Made by a program: the position numbers and the translations under genes. This document shows, in pieces, positions 17,102 through 25,620 of a DNA stretch of 37,842 bases; the first letter of the stretch is position 1; each line of letters begins with the position of its first letter. Where the stretch lies: positions 1 through 37,842 of the forward strand of contig QHBW01000050.1 in the NCBI GenBank assembly GCA_003244205.1, given 5' to 3'. Source of the stretch: Solirubrobacterales bacterium. Lineage in GTDB: Bacteria > Actinomycetota > Thermoleophilia > Solirubrobacterales > Solirubrobacteraceae. The notes under the pieces are model-generated. The model saw only the letters and a list, made by a program, of their open reading frames with translations. It had not been told where the DNA came from and made no database searches.

Positions 17102-18183
17102 GCGCCGGCGCGTGCGAGCGCTGCCTGCGTCGCAGCGCGCTGATCGCGCGGCTTGCCGGCGGAATCGAGCTGGCGGAGCGTCGTCGGCGCGGCTGCGCGG
17201 TTGACCTGCTCGGCCTCGACGACGACGCCCTGATGCGCGCGCTCGACGCCGAGCTCGGCCCCCGCTCGCCCGACGAGCACGAGCGCGAGCCCTCGTTGCG
17301 TCGCAGCGCCAACGGGACCGCCGCCGAGCCGCTCTGTCGCCACGATTCACGCTACCCCGCATCGCTGACCGACGCACCATCGCCACCGACTGTCCTCTGG
17401 GTCGTCGGCGGGATCGCCCGGCTCCGCGCGTTGCTGGCTGGCTCCGCCGTCGCCGTGGTCGGCGCGCGCGCGGCGTCGGCCTACGGACTCGAGGTGGCTC
17501 GGGTGCTCGGAGCAGAGCTGGCGTCCGCGGGCGTGACGACGATCAGCGGGATGGCCTTCGGGATCGACGCGGCCGTACACGCCGGCTCGCTCGAGCGCGC
17601 GGATACGACGATCGCGGTGCTCGCCGGCGGCCCCGATCGGCCGTATCCAAAGGCCAAGCAACGGCTCCACACCGAGATCGCTCGGCGCGGATGCGTCGTC
17701 TCCGAGCTGCCGCCGGGCACCCGCTCCTGGCGCTGGGCATTCCCCGCGCGCAATCGCATCATCGCTTCGCTGGCCGCGATGAGCGTCGTCGTCGAGGCCG
17801 CCGAGGGCTCCGGCGCACTCATCACGGCGCGTCATGCGCGGGAGATCGGTCGCGACGTCGGTGGGGTGCCCGGGCGCGTGACCTCCCCGCTCGCGGCTGG
17901 CCCCAATGCCCTCGTCGCCGATGGGGCGGCGCTCGTGCGCGACGCGCAGGACGTCCTCGACGCGGTCTTCGGTGCAGGCATGCGCCACGCTGGCGAGAGC
18001 CCACCTCTTGCGCCGGAGCTCGCCGGCTTGCTCAGCGCGGTGGCGGACGGCTGCGACAGCTTGCACGCCCTGCTTGCCACCGGGCGCGAGATCGATGCAA
18101 CCCTCGCCGGCCTGGCTGAGCTCGAACTGCTGGGCCGCTTGCGCCGGGGCCCCGGGGGGCGCTACGTCGCGGCGCTCGGCTGA
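17098..18183 (+). CDS. dprA: DNA processing protein DprA
   Basis: DprA binds incoming single-stranded DNA and loads RecA during transformation. The 361-residue GTG-start protein has an N-terminal CERC pair and helical region, then the Rossmann-like core: VVGARAASAYGLEVA, TISGMAFGIDAAVHAGSL, TIAVLAGGPDRPYP, VSELPPGTRSWRWAFPARNRIIA, VVVEAAEGSGALITA and GVPGRVTSPLAAG. A C-terminal winged-helix-like domain follows. It overlaps comM by 4 nt. Many bacteria that are not known to be competent also keep this pair, so competence is not proven. Confidence 0.95.
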   Translation: MSAGACERCLRRSALIARLAGGIELAERRRRGCAVDLLGLDDDALMRALDAELGPRSPDEHEREPSLRRSANGTAAEPLCRHDSRYPASLTDAPSPPTVLWVVGGIARLRALLAGSAVAVVGARAASAYGLEVARVLGAELASAGVTTISGMAFGIDAAVHAGSLERADTTIAVLAGGPDRPYPKAKQRLHTEIARRGCVVSELPPGTRSWRWAFPARNRIIASLAAMSVVVEAAEGSGALITARHAREIGRDVGGVPGRVTSPLAAGPNALVADGAALVRDAQDVLDAVFGAGMRHAGESPPLAPELAGLLSAVADGCDSLHALLATGREIDATLAGLAELELLGRLRRGPGGRYVAALG

Positions 18184-18223
18184 CGCGGCGTGTCCTTCGG
18201 CGCGGGCGGTCCTCTGGGCGCCC

Positions 18224-18229
18224 TACCCT
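18224..18229 (+). promoter_or_regulatory. -10-like hexamer TACCCT upstream of thiD
   Basis: TACCCT ends 11 nt before GTG 18241. It supports that start over the GTG at 18190, which would add 17 residues without family similarity. Confidence 0.35.
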
Positions 18230-18240
18230 CGACGGCGATC

Positions 18241-19065
18241 GTGGCTGGCCAACGACCTCTCCGCACGCCGCGCGTGCTCGCGATCGCCGGCTCGGACTCC
18301 GGCGGCGGCGCGGGCATCCAGGCGGACCTCAAGGCGTTCGCGCGCTGCGGGGTGCACGGGATGACGGCGATCACCGCGATCACCGCGCAGAACACCGTGG
18401 CGGTGACGGCGATGCACGCGGTGCCAGCGGAGATGGTCGTCGGGCAGGTGCGCGCCGTGGTCGAGGACATCGGCGTCGACGCGGTCAAGATCGGCATGCC
18501 CGGGACGCGGGAGTCGGTCGCCGCGGTGGCTCGCGCGCTTGACCTGCTGGCTCCCGGCACTCCGATCGTCTTGGACCCCGTGATGGTGGCGGAGTCCGGC
18601 GCAGCACTGCTCGAGCCCGACGCAGTCGAGCTGCTGACCAGCGCACTGATCCCGCGCGCCACCGTCATCACGCCAAACATCCCAGAGGCTGGGGCACTGG
18701 TCGGTCGCACTGCCGCTCGCCCGGGAGCCGAGCTCGAGGAGTTGGCGACAGCGCTGCTTGCGCTCGGCCCCGGTGCGGTCATTGTTACCGGGGGTCACCG
18801 CGGTGGTGAGGACGCCGTCGATCTCTTTCTCAGCGCCGATGGTGCGGCGGAGATTCGGGGACAGCGCTTCCCCGAAGGCGCCGCGCACGGCTCGGGCTGC
18901 ACACACTCCTCCGCGCTTGCCGCACACCTCGCCCTCGGATTCGCCCCCCTCGAGGCGGCCCGGCGTGCGCACGTCCTGGCTGCGCAGGCGGTGCGAGACG
19001 GTCTGCGCGACATCGGAGCCGGAGCCGGGCCGGTCGACGCGATCGGCCTCACCCGTCGCTGGTGA
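18241..19065 (+). CDS. thiD: Hydroxymethylpyrimidine/phosphomethylpyrimidine kinase
   Basis: ThiD phosphorylates hydroxymethylpyrimidine (phosphate) in thiamine biosynthesis and salvage. With GTG 18241 the protein is 274 residues, close to the usual 266. Motifs are VLAIAGSDSGGGAGIQADLK, AITAQNT, KIGMPG, LDPVMVAESG, ITPNIPEA and the anion-hole/catalytic GSGCTHSSALAAHLA. No other thiamine genes are nearby, so it stands alone, possibly for salvage. GTG 18190 directly after dprA is an alternative start. A pyridoxal kinase of the same family is less likely given the GSGCT motif and length. Confidence 0.92.
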   Translation: MAGQRPLRTPRVLAIAGSDSGGGAGIQADLKAFARCGVHGMTAITAITAQNTVAVTAMHAVPAEMVVGQVRAVVEDIGVDAVKIGMPGTRESVAAVARALDLLAPGTPIVLDPVMVAESGAALLEPDAVELLTSALIPRATVITPNIPEAGALVGRTAARPGAELEELATALLALGPGAVIVTGGHRGGEDAVDLFLSADGAAEIRGQRFPEGAAHGSGCTHSSALAAHLALGFAPLEAARRAHVLAAQAVRDGLRDIGAGAGPVDAIGLTRRW

Positions 19066-19087
19066 CGCGGGCGGCTGTCGGCGCGCG

Positions 19088-19093
19088 TAGGCT
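19088..19093 (+). promoter_or_regulatory. -10-like hexamer TAGGCT upstream of the acylase gene
   Basis: TAGGCT ends 9 nt before ATG 19103, and no Shine-Dalgarno site is present. It fits a leaderless or near-leaderless transcript. Confidence 0.5.
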
Positions 19094-19102
19094 GGGCGCC
19101 GC

Positions 19103-22012
19103 ATGAATTGGGCGGCGCGCGTGCACATGGCCGTTGGGTTGCTCGCCGCGACGTTCGCGGCTGCGACCGTGTCCGTCGCGTCGGCCGACGTGGCACCGTA
19201 CGGCCTCAACGACGCCGGTGGCTTTCGCAACGTCCTTCCGCCCGGGGAGGCGGGGGTGGACAACGTGCTGCAGCTCGGGTCCTACGAGCTGACCCACCAG
19301 ACCCCGCCACACTTCGACGACCAGCTTCCGCTCTACGAGAACCTGCTGTACGCGTCGCCGGCGCTCACCGACGCGCAGATTCCCACGTACTTCAAGGACG
19401 CCACGTTCGGTGTCAAGCCCGACGACGTTGCCTCGGTGCAGTCACCCCAGCCCGACGTGACGATCGTGCGCGACAAGCAGTGGGGCGTGCCGCACATCTA
19501 CGGGACCACGCGCGCAGGGACGATGTTCGGCACCGGCTACGCCGCCGCCGCAGACCGGCTGTTCCTGATGGATGTGCTGCGACACGCCGCCCGCGCGCAG
19601 CTGTCCTCGTTCGTCGGTGGCTCCGCCGGCAACCGCGAGATGGATCGCACGCAGTGGTCGATCGCGCCGTATAGCGAGGCCGACCTGCAGTCGCAGATCG
19701 ACAACGCCCCCGTGATCTACGGGGCGCAGGGCGAGCAGGTCGTCGCCGACGTGCACGCCTTCGTCGCCGGCATCAACGCCTACGTCACGAGTGCGCTCAC
19801 CAACCCGACTCTGCTTCCCGCCGAGTATGCGGCGATCGCCAAGCTGCCCTCGCTGTGGACGCCCACCGACGTGATCGCCGAGGCCTCGCTGATCGGCGGC
19901 ATCTTCGGCAAGGGGGGCGGGGAGGAGGTCCGCTCGGCGCTCGCCCTCCAGGCCTTCGAGCGGCGCTTCGGGGGCGCTTCCGGTCGCTCCGCGTGGTCGG
20001 ACTTTCGCTCCAAGAACGATCCCGAGTCGCCGACGACGGTCGCGGCGGCATTCCCGTATGAGACGACGTCCCCGTTTGCCAGGAGCGGGCTCGCGCTGCC
20101 CGATCCGGGCTCGGTCACGTTCACGCCGGTTGGACCTCCGATCGCCCAGTCCGCCTCCGCGGCGCGCGCGCAGTCCGCCGCCGCGCATCCGCTGACGCTG
20201 GCCTCGATCCCGCACGATGGCTCGATTGGCTCGGGGTTGCTGCGCGCTGCGCTGTCGCAGTCAGACTCCAACTGGGAGCTGGTGGCTGCGCGTCACTCCG
20301 CCGACGGTCACCCGCTCGCCGTGATGGGTCCTCAGGTCGGCTACTACCGGCCCCAGATCCTGATGGAGGAGGACGTCCACGGTCCTGGGATCGACGCTCG
20401 CGGGGCGGCCTTCCCCGGCGTCAACCTCTATGTCGAGCTGGGTCACGGTCGCGACTACGCCTGGAGCGCGACGACGTCGAACACCGACAACGTCGATACC
20501 TTCGCCGAGGTCCTCTGCCAGGACGACTTTCACTACCTCTACAAGAGTCAGTGCCTGCCGATGGAGCGACTCGACCGGATCAACGCCTGGGTTCCCAACG
20601 CCGATGACATGACGTCGCCGGGATCGGAGACGCTGACGGCCTACCGCACCGTTCACGGCATCGTCTACGCCCGCGGGACCGTTGGAGGGCAGACGGTCGC
20701 CTTCGTCAGCGCGCGCACTACGTACTTCCACGAGGCCGACTCCGCGCTCGGGTTCGTCGAGCTCAACGACCCCAGCTTCATCACTAGCCCGCAACGCTTC
20801 CAGGAAGCGGCGGCGAAGATCAACTTCGGTTTCAACTGGGCCTATGTCGACGCCAGCCACATCGCCTATTTCCAGTCCGGCTACCTGCCCCAGCGTGCCG
20901 CCGGGACCTCCCCGGACTTCCCGATCCTGGGTACCGGGCAGTACGACTGGAAGGGATTTGACACGACGCTGCGCACGATCGAGCAGCTGCCGCCGGCCGC
21001 CCACCCCCAGGCGATCGATCCCGACTACATGGTCTCGTGGAACAACAAACCTGCGCCCGAGTTCTCCGCTGCCGACGACCGCTACGCCTACAGCTCTGTG
21101 TACCGCTCGCAGCTGATCGAGGACCACATCCAGCAGGACGTCGCCGGCGGCAAACGGATCACGGCGGCGCAGGTGGTCTCGGCGATGGACGAAGCTGCCA
21201 GCGAGGACCTGCGCATCGTCAAGCTGTGGCCGATCCTCAGGCAGATCCTGGGCACGCCGCGCGATCCCGCGCTGATCCACGCGATCGCGCTGCTCGACCA
21301 GTGGTATGCCGCCGGCGGGCACCGCCGCGACCTCACCCGCAGCGGCGTGGACGCCAACAACGCGGCGATCGAGCTGATGGACGCGTGGTGGCCGAAGCTG
21401 CTGAATGCGGAATTTAGGCCCACGCTGGGCGCCGACACCTTCAGCGCCCTGGAGAACTTCATCCCGTTCGGATCGGCGACAACCGGGACGGCGCCGAACG
21501 CACCCGATTTCGAGGTTGGCTGGTACGGCTTTGTGAGCAAGGACCTGCGCGACCTCATCGCCGTCAACTCCCGCGGTGGGCCTCCTCGCTGCCGCACGGT
21601 CACCCGCTACGTCAAGCGCGGCCGCAAGCGCGTGCGGGTGTGCTCGAGGAGGAGGGCGTCGGTGGCGTCCGTGGCAGCGAGCGACCGCCGCCACCGCGGC
21701 TCGGCCAGGCGCCGGCACGCAAGGCGCAGGCTCCTGCCGCCAATCCCAGCGGGCGCCTATTCGCGCGTGTACTGCGGCGGTGGGTCGCTGACTGCTTGCC
21801 GCTCGCTGCTGCAGCAGAGCCTGCTGGCCGCGACGACGGTCTCGCCCAAAGCGATGTACGGCTTTGGCTATTGCGCCGCCAACCCGCAGCCGAGCTGCTT
21901 CGATCAGAACAGCTCGACGATCGCGAGCGCGATCTCGATCGCGCCGTTCCCCTTCCAGAATCGCCCGACCTTCCAGCAGGTCGTCCAGGTCACCCAACAG
22001 CTGCCGCGCTGA
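19103..22012 (+). CDS. Secreted penicillin acylase family (S45) Ntn-hydrolase
   Basis: A 969-residue precursor. A signal peptide (about residues 1-28, cleavage after ASA) indicates export. Family features are WGVPHIYG in the alpha chain, a spacer, and Ser389 in SDSNWELV, the expected autocatalytic N-terminal nucleophile of the beta chain, followed by MGPQVGYYRPQ and GRDYAWSATTSNTDNVD. Members hydrolyse amides such as penicillins, N-acyl-homoserine lactones or other N-acyl compounds; the substrate here is unknown. Residues 830-876 form an unusual Arg/Lys-rich, cysteine-flanked segment within the beta chain, after which ordinary sequence resumes with several further cysteines. The gene stands alone with its own promoter hexamer. 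Confidence 0.9.
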   Translation: MNWAARVHMAVGLLAATFAAATVSVASADVAPYGLNDAGGFRNVLPPGEAGVDNVLQLGSYELTHQTPPHFDDQLPLYENLLYASPALTDAQIPTYFKDATFGVKPDDVASVQSPQPDVTIVRDKQWGVPHIYGTTRAGTMFGTGYAAAADRLFLMDVLRHAARAQLSSFVGGSAGNREMDRTQWSIAPYSEADLQSQIDNAPVIYGAQGEQVVADVHAFVAGINAYVTSALTNPTLLPAEYAAIAKLPSLWTPTDVIAEASLIGGIFGKGGGEEVRSALALQAFERRFGGASGRSAWSDFRSKNDPESPTTVAAAFPYETTSPFARSGLALPDPGSVTFTPVGPPIAQSASAARAQSAAAHPLTLASIPHDGSIGSGLLRAALSQSDSNWELVAARHSADGHPLAVMGPQVGYYRPQILMEEDVHGPGIDARGAAFPGVNLYVELGHGRDYAWSATTSNTDNVDTFAEVLCQDDFHYLYKSQCLPMERLDRINAWVPNADDMTSPGSETLTAYRTVHGIVYARGTVGGQTVAFVSARTTYFHEADSALGFVELNDPSFITSPQRFQEAAAKINFGFNWAYVDASHIAYFQSGYLPQRAAGTSPDFPILGTGQYDWKGFDTTLRTIEQLPPAAHPQAIDPDYMVSWNNKPAPEFSAADDRYAYSSVYRSQLIEDHIQQDVAGGKRITAAQVVSAMDEAASEDLRIVKLWPILRQILGTPRDPALIHAIALLDQWYAAGGHRRDLTRSGVDANNAAIELMDAWWPKLLNAEFRPTLGADTFSALENFIPFGSATTGTAPNAPDFEVGWYGFVSKDLRDLIAVNSRGGPPRCRTVTRYVKRGRKRVRVCSRRRASVASVAASDRRHRGSARRRHARRRLLPPIPAGAYSRVYCGGGSLTACRSLLQQSLLAATTVSPKAMYGFGYCAANPQPSCFDQNSSTIASAISIAPFPFQNRPTFQQVVQVTQQLPR

Positions 22013-22034
22013 CGTTCCGAGCACGGCCCTTTGT

Positions 22035-22040
22035 CATAAT
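22035..22040 (+). promoter_or_regulatory. -10-like hexamer CATAAT upstream of the 81-residue protein gene
   Basis: CATAAT matches five of six positions of TATAAT and ends 8 nt before ATG 22049. It stands out as an AT-rich island in the 36-nt gap after the acylase gene. Confidence 0.45.
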
Positions 22041-22048
22041 CCGCTCCG

Positions 22049-22294
22049 ATGCGCCTCCTGCGGATGAAGCCCGGACACGGCGAGGTCGTTGTAGCGCAAG
22101 GCGACGTCGAGCTGCCCGAGGATGAGCGGGCGCTGATCGAGGCGTTTCGCCGAGAGCTCGAGCGGGGGATGTGGGCCGCCGTTCCGACCGAGGCGCTCGG
22201 AGGTCGCCGGCAGGCGTCGATGGTGCGGAGCTTCGAGGAGATCCCGCGTGATGCCGAGCGCGTGATCTTTTTCCCCCCGGCCGCCGGCGGCTAG
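22049..22294 (+). CDS. Small conserved-looking protein of unknown function (81 aa)
   Basis: I do not recognise a named family. The protein starts MRLLRMKPGHGEVVVAQGD, has a helix-rich middle (ELPEDERALIEAFRRELERG) and ends RDAERVIFFPPAAGG. It has no signal peptide, membrane segment or cysteine. The balanced amino-acid composition, the CATAAT hexamer 8 nt upstream and the tight fit between neighbours argue that it is real. The C-terminal IPRDAERVIFF stretch looks like a beta-strand ending in a short flexible tail. It may be co-transcribed with the membrane-anchored protein 43 nt downstream. Confidence 0.7.
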   Translation: MRLLRMKPGHGEVVVAQGDVELPEDERALIEAFRRELERGMWAAVPTEALGGRRQASMVRSFEEIPRDAERVIFFPPAAGG

Positions 22295-22337
22295 CTCTCC
22301 AACCTGCCGCCGCGCCCCCCGCCGCCCGTCCGCAACC

Positions 22338-22964
22338 ATGATCCTCGCCCTCAGCGCCAGCGCGATCGTCGTCATCGCGCTGCTGTGGGACCTGCTCGTG
22401 CCGCGCGTCGCCGAGCTGGTCGCCAGACGCCGCGCGGCGCGGCGACTCGTCCCCGTCGAGGGCTATGACCCCGGACGTGAGCGCCGCGCCGAGCAGCGGG
22501 CGCGCGAGTTGCTGCGCTCGTGTGTCAACGACGAGGAGTGGTCGATGTACCACGACCTCGGCTTCCTGCGCGTCTGGGGGCGCCACGGCGAGGGCCCCGA
22601 TTCCGCCGACGACCTCGCGGGCGCCCCGTACGCATACCTGATCTACCCGCACAAGCCGATCGTTTGCTACCTGCCCCAGACGCGTCAGCTGCTCAACGAA
22701 TACTGCGTCGAGTTCCCCGATGAGACGCGACCCTATGGCAGCGCCCGGCTGCCGGACTCCGACGACGTGCTCGCCAAGTGGATGGCGCTCACCGGTGACG
22801 AGCGGCGCCTCATCTCCACCGCCAACATGCACCTTCCCGGACGCCAGGTCGATCCCCTTCAGGTTCGCCGCGATCTCTGGCGTCTGGGTCAGTGGGAGCG
22901 GGCGCGAGCCGACCGCGAACGCCGGCGAACCCCCCCCAGTAGCGGCCGAGTCGCCGCATCGTGA
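22338..22964 (+). CDS. Membrane-anchored protein of unknown function (208 aa)
   Basis: One N-terminal hydrophobic segment (about residues 2-20, uncleaved-anchor-like) is followed by an arginine-rich stretch and a soluble region containing [28 protein letters not shown] and [12 protein letters not shown] do not recognise a family. The ordered aromatic-rich core and normal composition indicate a real protein. The last bases overlap the ilvD start (GTGA), so its expression is coupled to branched-chain amino acid synthesis, although a functional link is only suggested by this. The C-terminus is basic and probably disordered. Confidence 0.75.
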   Translation: MILALSASAIVVIALLWDLLVPRVAELVARRRAARRLVPVEGYDPGRERRAEQRARELLRSCVNDEEWSMYHDLGFLRVWGRHGEGPDSADDLAGAPYAYLIYPHKPIVCYLPQTRQLLNEYCVEFPDETRPYGSARLPDSDDVLAKWMALTGDERRLISTANMHLPGRQVDPLQVRRDLWRLGQWERARADRERRRTPPSSGRVAAS

Positions 22965-24661
22965 GCGACAACGGCTCGCTTTACGAGCTCAAGCGCAACT
23001 CGCGAACCCTCACCGAAGGACCGCAGCGCGCCGCCGCTCGCGCCTACCTCAAAGGCATCGGCTACGACGACGACGCGCTTGCTCGCCCGATCGTCGGCGT
23101 TGCCTCGACATGGATCGAGACGATGCCGTGCAACTTCCACCTGCGCGCGCTCGCGGCGAAGGTGAAGGAGGGCATTCGCGCGGCGGGAGGGACGCCGATG
23201 GAGCTCAACACGATCGCGATCTCCGACGGCATCACGATGGGCACGAGCGGAATGAAGATGTCGCTTGTCTCGCGCGAGGTAATCGCCGACTCGATCGAGC
23301 TCGTCTCGCGCGGGCACTTCTTCGACGCCGTCGTCGCGCTGAGCGGGTGCGACAAGACGATCCCCGGGACGGTGATGGCCCTCGCTCGCCTCGATCTACC
23401 CAGCGTGATGCTCTACGGCGGGTCGATCCTGCCCGGGCGGTTCGAGGGCCACGACGTTACGATCCAGGACGTCTTCGAGGCCGTGGGGGCTCACGCGGCC
23501 GGGAGCATGAGCGATGAGCGCCTGGCCGAGCTCGAAGCGGTCGCGTCGCCCGGCGTGGGCGCCTGTGCCGGGCAGTTCACGGCCAACACGATGGCGATGG
23601 CCTTCGAGGTGCTTGGGATCTCACCGATGGGCTCGGCAATGGTCCCGGCGCAACATGCCTCCAAGGCACAGGTCGCTCGCGACGTCGGCGAGCTCGTGAT
23701 CGACGTGCTGCGCCGCGATCAGCGCCCCAGCGACATCATCACCAGCGAGTCGCTGGAGAACGCAATAGCGGCGGTGGCCTGCAGCGGGGGATCGACCAAT
23801 GCGGTCCTGCACCTACTCGCGGTCGCTCGTGAGGCCGGGATCGAGATCTCGATCGACGACTTCGACCGGATCGCAGCGAAGACACCGCTGCTCTGCGACC
23901 TCACCCCGGGAGGCCAGTACGTCGCGGTGGACCTATTCGAGGCCGGTGGCGTCCCGCTCGTGGCCCGCAGGCTGCTGGATGCCGGGCTGCTGCATGAGGA
24001 CGCCGCGACCGTCACGGGTCGTACGGTCGGCGAGCACGCTCGCGACGCGGCAGAGACCCCCGGTCAGCGCGTGGTGCGACCGCTGGACGATCCGCTCCAG
24101 CCGACGGGCGGGCTGGCGATCCTGCGCGGCAACCTCGCCCCCGAAGGGTGCGTCGTCAAGCTGGCAGGCCACGAGCGCCGGCTTCACGAAGGCCCTGCGC
24201 GCGTCTTTGACTCCGAGGAGGACGCGATGGAGAGCGTGATCGCGGGCGCGATCGAGGCCGGTGACGTCGTCGTCATCCGGAATGAGGGTCCGGCTGGTGG
24301 GCCCGGGATGCGCGAGATGCTGGCGGTCACGGCCGCGCTCGTCGGTGAAGGGCTTGGCGAGCAGGTGGCGCTGCTCACCGACGGGCGCTTCTCTGGCGCA
24401 ACGCACGGCCTGATGGCCGGACACGTGGCGCCAGAGGCGGCGCGCGGCGGTCCGATCGCCGCCCTCCGCGACGGCGATCGCGTGACGTTCGACGTGGCTG
24501 CGCGGCGCCTTGACGTGGAGCTCTCGACAGAAGAAATTGCCAGCCGCGTGGCGGCCTACACGCCGCCACCGCGGGCGAGGAGTGATGGAGGCCCAAGCGG
24601 CGTGCTCGCGAAGTACGCCAAGCTCGTCTCGTCCGCCTCGGAGGGCGCGATCACTCGCTGA
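22961..24661 (+). CDS. ilvD: Dihydroxy-acid dehydratase
   Basis: IlvD dehydrates 2,3-dihydroxy-isovalerate and its homologue in valine and isoleucine synthesis using an Fe-S cluster. The 566-residue GTG-start protein carries the cluster cysteines in METMPCN-like, SGCDKTIPG and [12 protein letters not shown] contexts, plus [54 protein letters not shown] and [11 protein letters not shown]. The length is standard for the family. It overlaps the upstream 208-residue gene by 4 nt and the convergent hydrolase gene by 11 nt. No other ilv genes are nearby. Confidence 0.96.
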   Translation: MSDNGSLYELKRNSRTLTEGPQRAAARAYLKGIGYDDDALARPIVGVASTWIETMPCNFHLRALAAKVKEGIRAAGGTPMELNTIAISDGITMGTSGMKMSLVSREVIADSIELVSRGHFFDAVVALSGCDKTIPGTVMALARLDLPSVMLYGGSILPGRFEGHDVTIQDVFEAVGAHAAGSMSDERLAELEAVASPGVGACAGQFTANTMAMAFEVLGISPMGSAMVPAQHASKAQVARDVGELVIDVLRRDQRPSDIITSESLENAIAAVACSGGSTNAVLHLLAVAREAGIEISIDDFDRIAAKTPLLCDLTPGGQYVAVDLFEAGGVPLVARRLLDAGLLHEDAATVTGRTVGEHARDAAETPGQRVVRPLDDPLQPTGGLAILRGNLAPEGCVVKLAGHERRLHEGPARVFDSEEDAMESVIAGAIEAGDVVVIRNEGPAGGPGMREMLAVTAALVGEGLGEQVALLTDGRFSGATHGLMAGHVAPEAARGGPIAALRDGDRVTFDVAARRLDVELSTEEIASRVAAYTPPPRARSDGGPSGVLAKYAKLVSSASEGAITR

Positions 24662-25556
24662 GAAACACGTCCACGTCGGCATTGAAGCGCTCGGGCACCT
24701 CGAACATCGCGCAGTGCCCACGGCCTTCGTAGATCAACTTGCGTGCCCGCGGGATCAGCCGCGCGAACTCGTCGGCGTCGCGCACAGGGATGATCCTGTC
24801 GCGGTCTCCCCAGACGACCAGGGTAGGGCAGCTGATCGCCGGCAGGCGGTCGCGGAAGGAGTACGCCAACATCGCCTCGAACGCGGGAATGTGGCCCTTC
24901 TTCCCCTGGCCCTGAAGCTGTTCGAAGGCGAAGTCCACCGGGATGTCCTCGGGGTGGGTGGTGACGACACCGAGCGTGAAGTGGCGCAGGCGCCGGCGGC
25001 GCGCCGCGGACTCTGACTGGGCCCCCAGCCAGATCGCTCCGTACTGCAGCAGGCGCAGCGCGGTCAGCTCGGGTTGGCGCCGCTGGCGCTCGATCTCGAT
25101 GCCGGCGGGGGAGACGAGCACGAGTCGCTCCACCCGATCGGCATGACGGAGCGCTGTCTCGGCGGCGATGAAGCCGCCCATCGAGTTGCCCACGACCACC
25201 GCGCTGTCGATCTCCAGCGCGTCGAGCACGCCGTCGACGGTGCGCGCGTATCCCGTCATCGAGATCTGCTCGTGCGGCAGGGGAGAGAAGCCGAAGCCGG
25301 GGAGGTCGATCCCCACGACGCGATGCTCGCGAGCGAAAAAGGGCATGTTCTCGAGCCAGTTCTGCCAGGACCCGTCCCATCCGTGGACGAAGATGATCGC
25401 CGGTCCCGCGCCAATGTCGATGACGTTGACCGGGCGATCCTCGACGATCACCCAGCGCTGGTGCGCGCGCCAGTCGATCGTCCGCCAGGCACCCGGTCGG
25501 CTCCAGTCCTCACCCTCGTGCGTGCGCCGTGGCGCGGTCCTTGGCGTGGCAGACAT
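24651..25556 (-). CDS. Alpha/beta-fold hydrolase
   Basis: A 301-residue protein with the canonical alpha/beta-hydrolase layout: oxyanion-hole motif [19 protein letters not shown], nucleophile elbow GNSMGG (Ser), acid in [10 protein letters not shown] and histidine in [12 protein letters not shown] lid region (about residues 160-220) is rich in charged residues and gives no substrate clue. It could be an esterase, a lactonase or a C-C bond hydrolase. It has no signal peptide, so it is cytoplasmic. It is divergent from the acyltransferase gene, with a shared 64-nt promoter region, and overlaps the ilvD end by 11 nt. A lipid-related role is a weak inference from the neighbour. Confidence 0.9.
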   Translation of the reverse strand: MSATPRTAPRRTHEGEDWSRPGAWRTIDWRAHQRWVIVEDRPVNVIDIGAGPAIIFVHGWDGSWQNWLENMPFFAREHRVVGIDLPGFGFSPLPHEQISMTGYARTVDGVLDALEIDSAVVVGNSMGGFIAAETALRHADRVERLVLVSPAGIEIERQRRQPELTALRLLQYGAIWLGAQSESAARRRRLRHFTLGVVTTHPEDIPVDFAFEQLQGQGKKGHIPAFEAMLAYSFRDRLPAISCPTLVVWGDRDRIIPVRDADEFARLIPRARKLIYEGRGHCAMFEVPERFNADVDVFLSE

Positions 25557-25565
25557 CGCGAAACC

Positions 25566-25571
25566 ACGCTA
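25566..25571 (-). promoter_or_regulatory. -10-like hexamer TAGCGT upstream of the alpha/beta hydrolase gene
   Basis: On the minus strand TAGCGT ends 9 nt before the ATG at 25556. It forms a divergent pair with the hexamer at 25608. Confidence 0.45.
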
Positions 25572-25607
25572 CCAAGCGCTCCACCTGCCCGGTGAACGCC
25601 TGCCGGG

Positions 25608-25613
25608 TAACGT
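25608..25613 (+). promoter_or_regulatory. -10-like hexamer TAACGT, leaderless geometry for the acyltransferase gene
   Basis: TAACGT is followed by 7 nt (TGGGCCC) and GTG 25621, the same spacing as at ffh, the YraN gene and comM. It decides the start, since the frame is open far upstream. Confidence 0.55.
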
Positions 25614-25620
25614 TGGGCCC

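Noticed and set aside
15986..17386. A 466-residue minus-strand frame
   Set aside because: It is antisense to comM and dprA, with charge-biased low-quality composition.
20261..22024. A 587-residue minus-strand frame
   Set aside because: It is antisense to the acylase gene; the plus strand has family motifs and a signal peptide.
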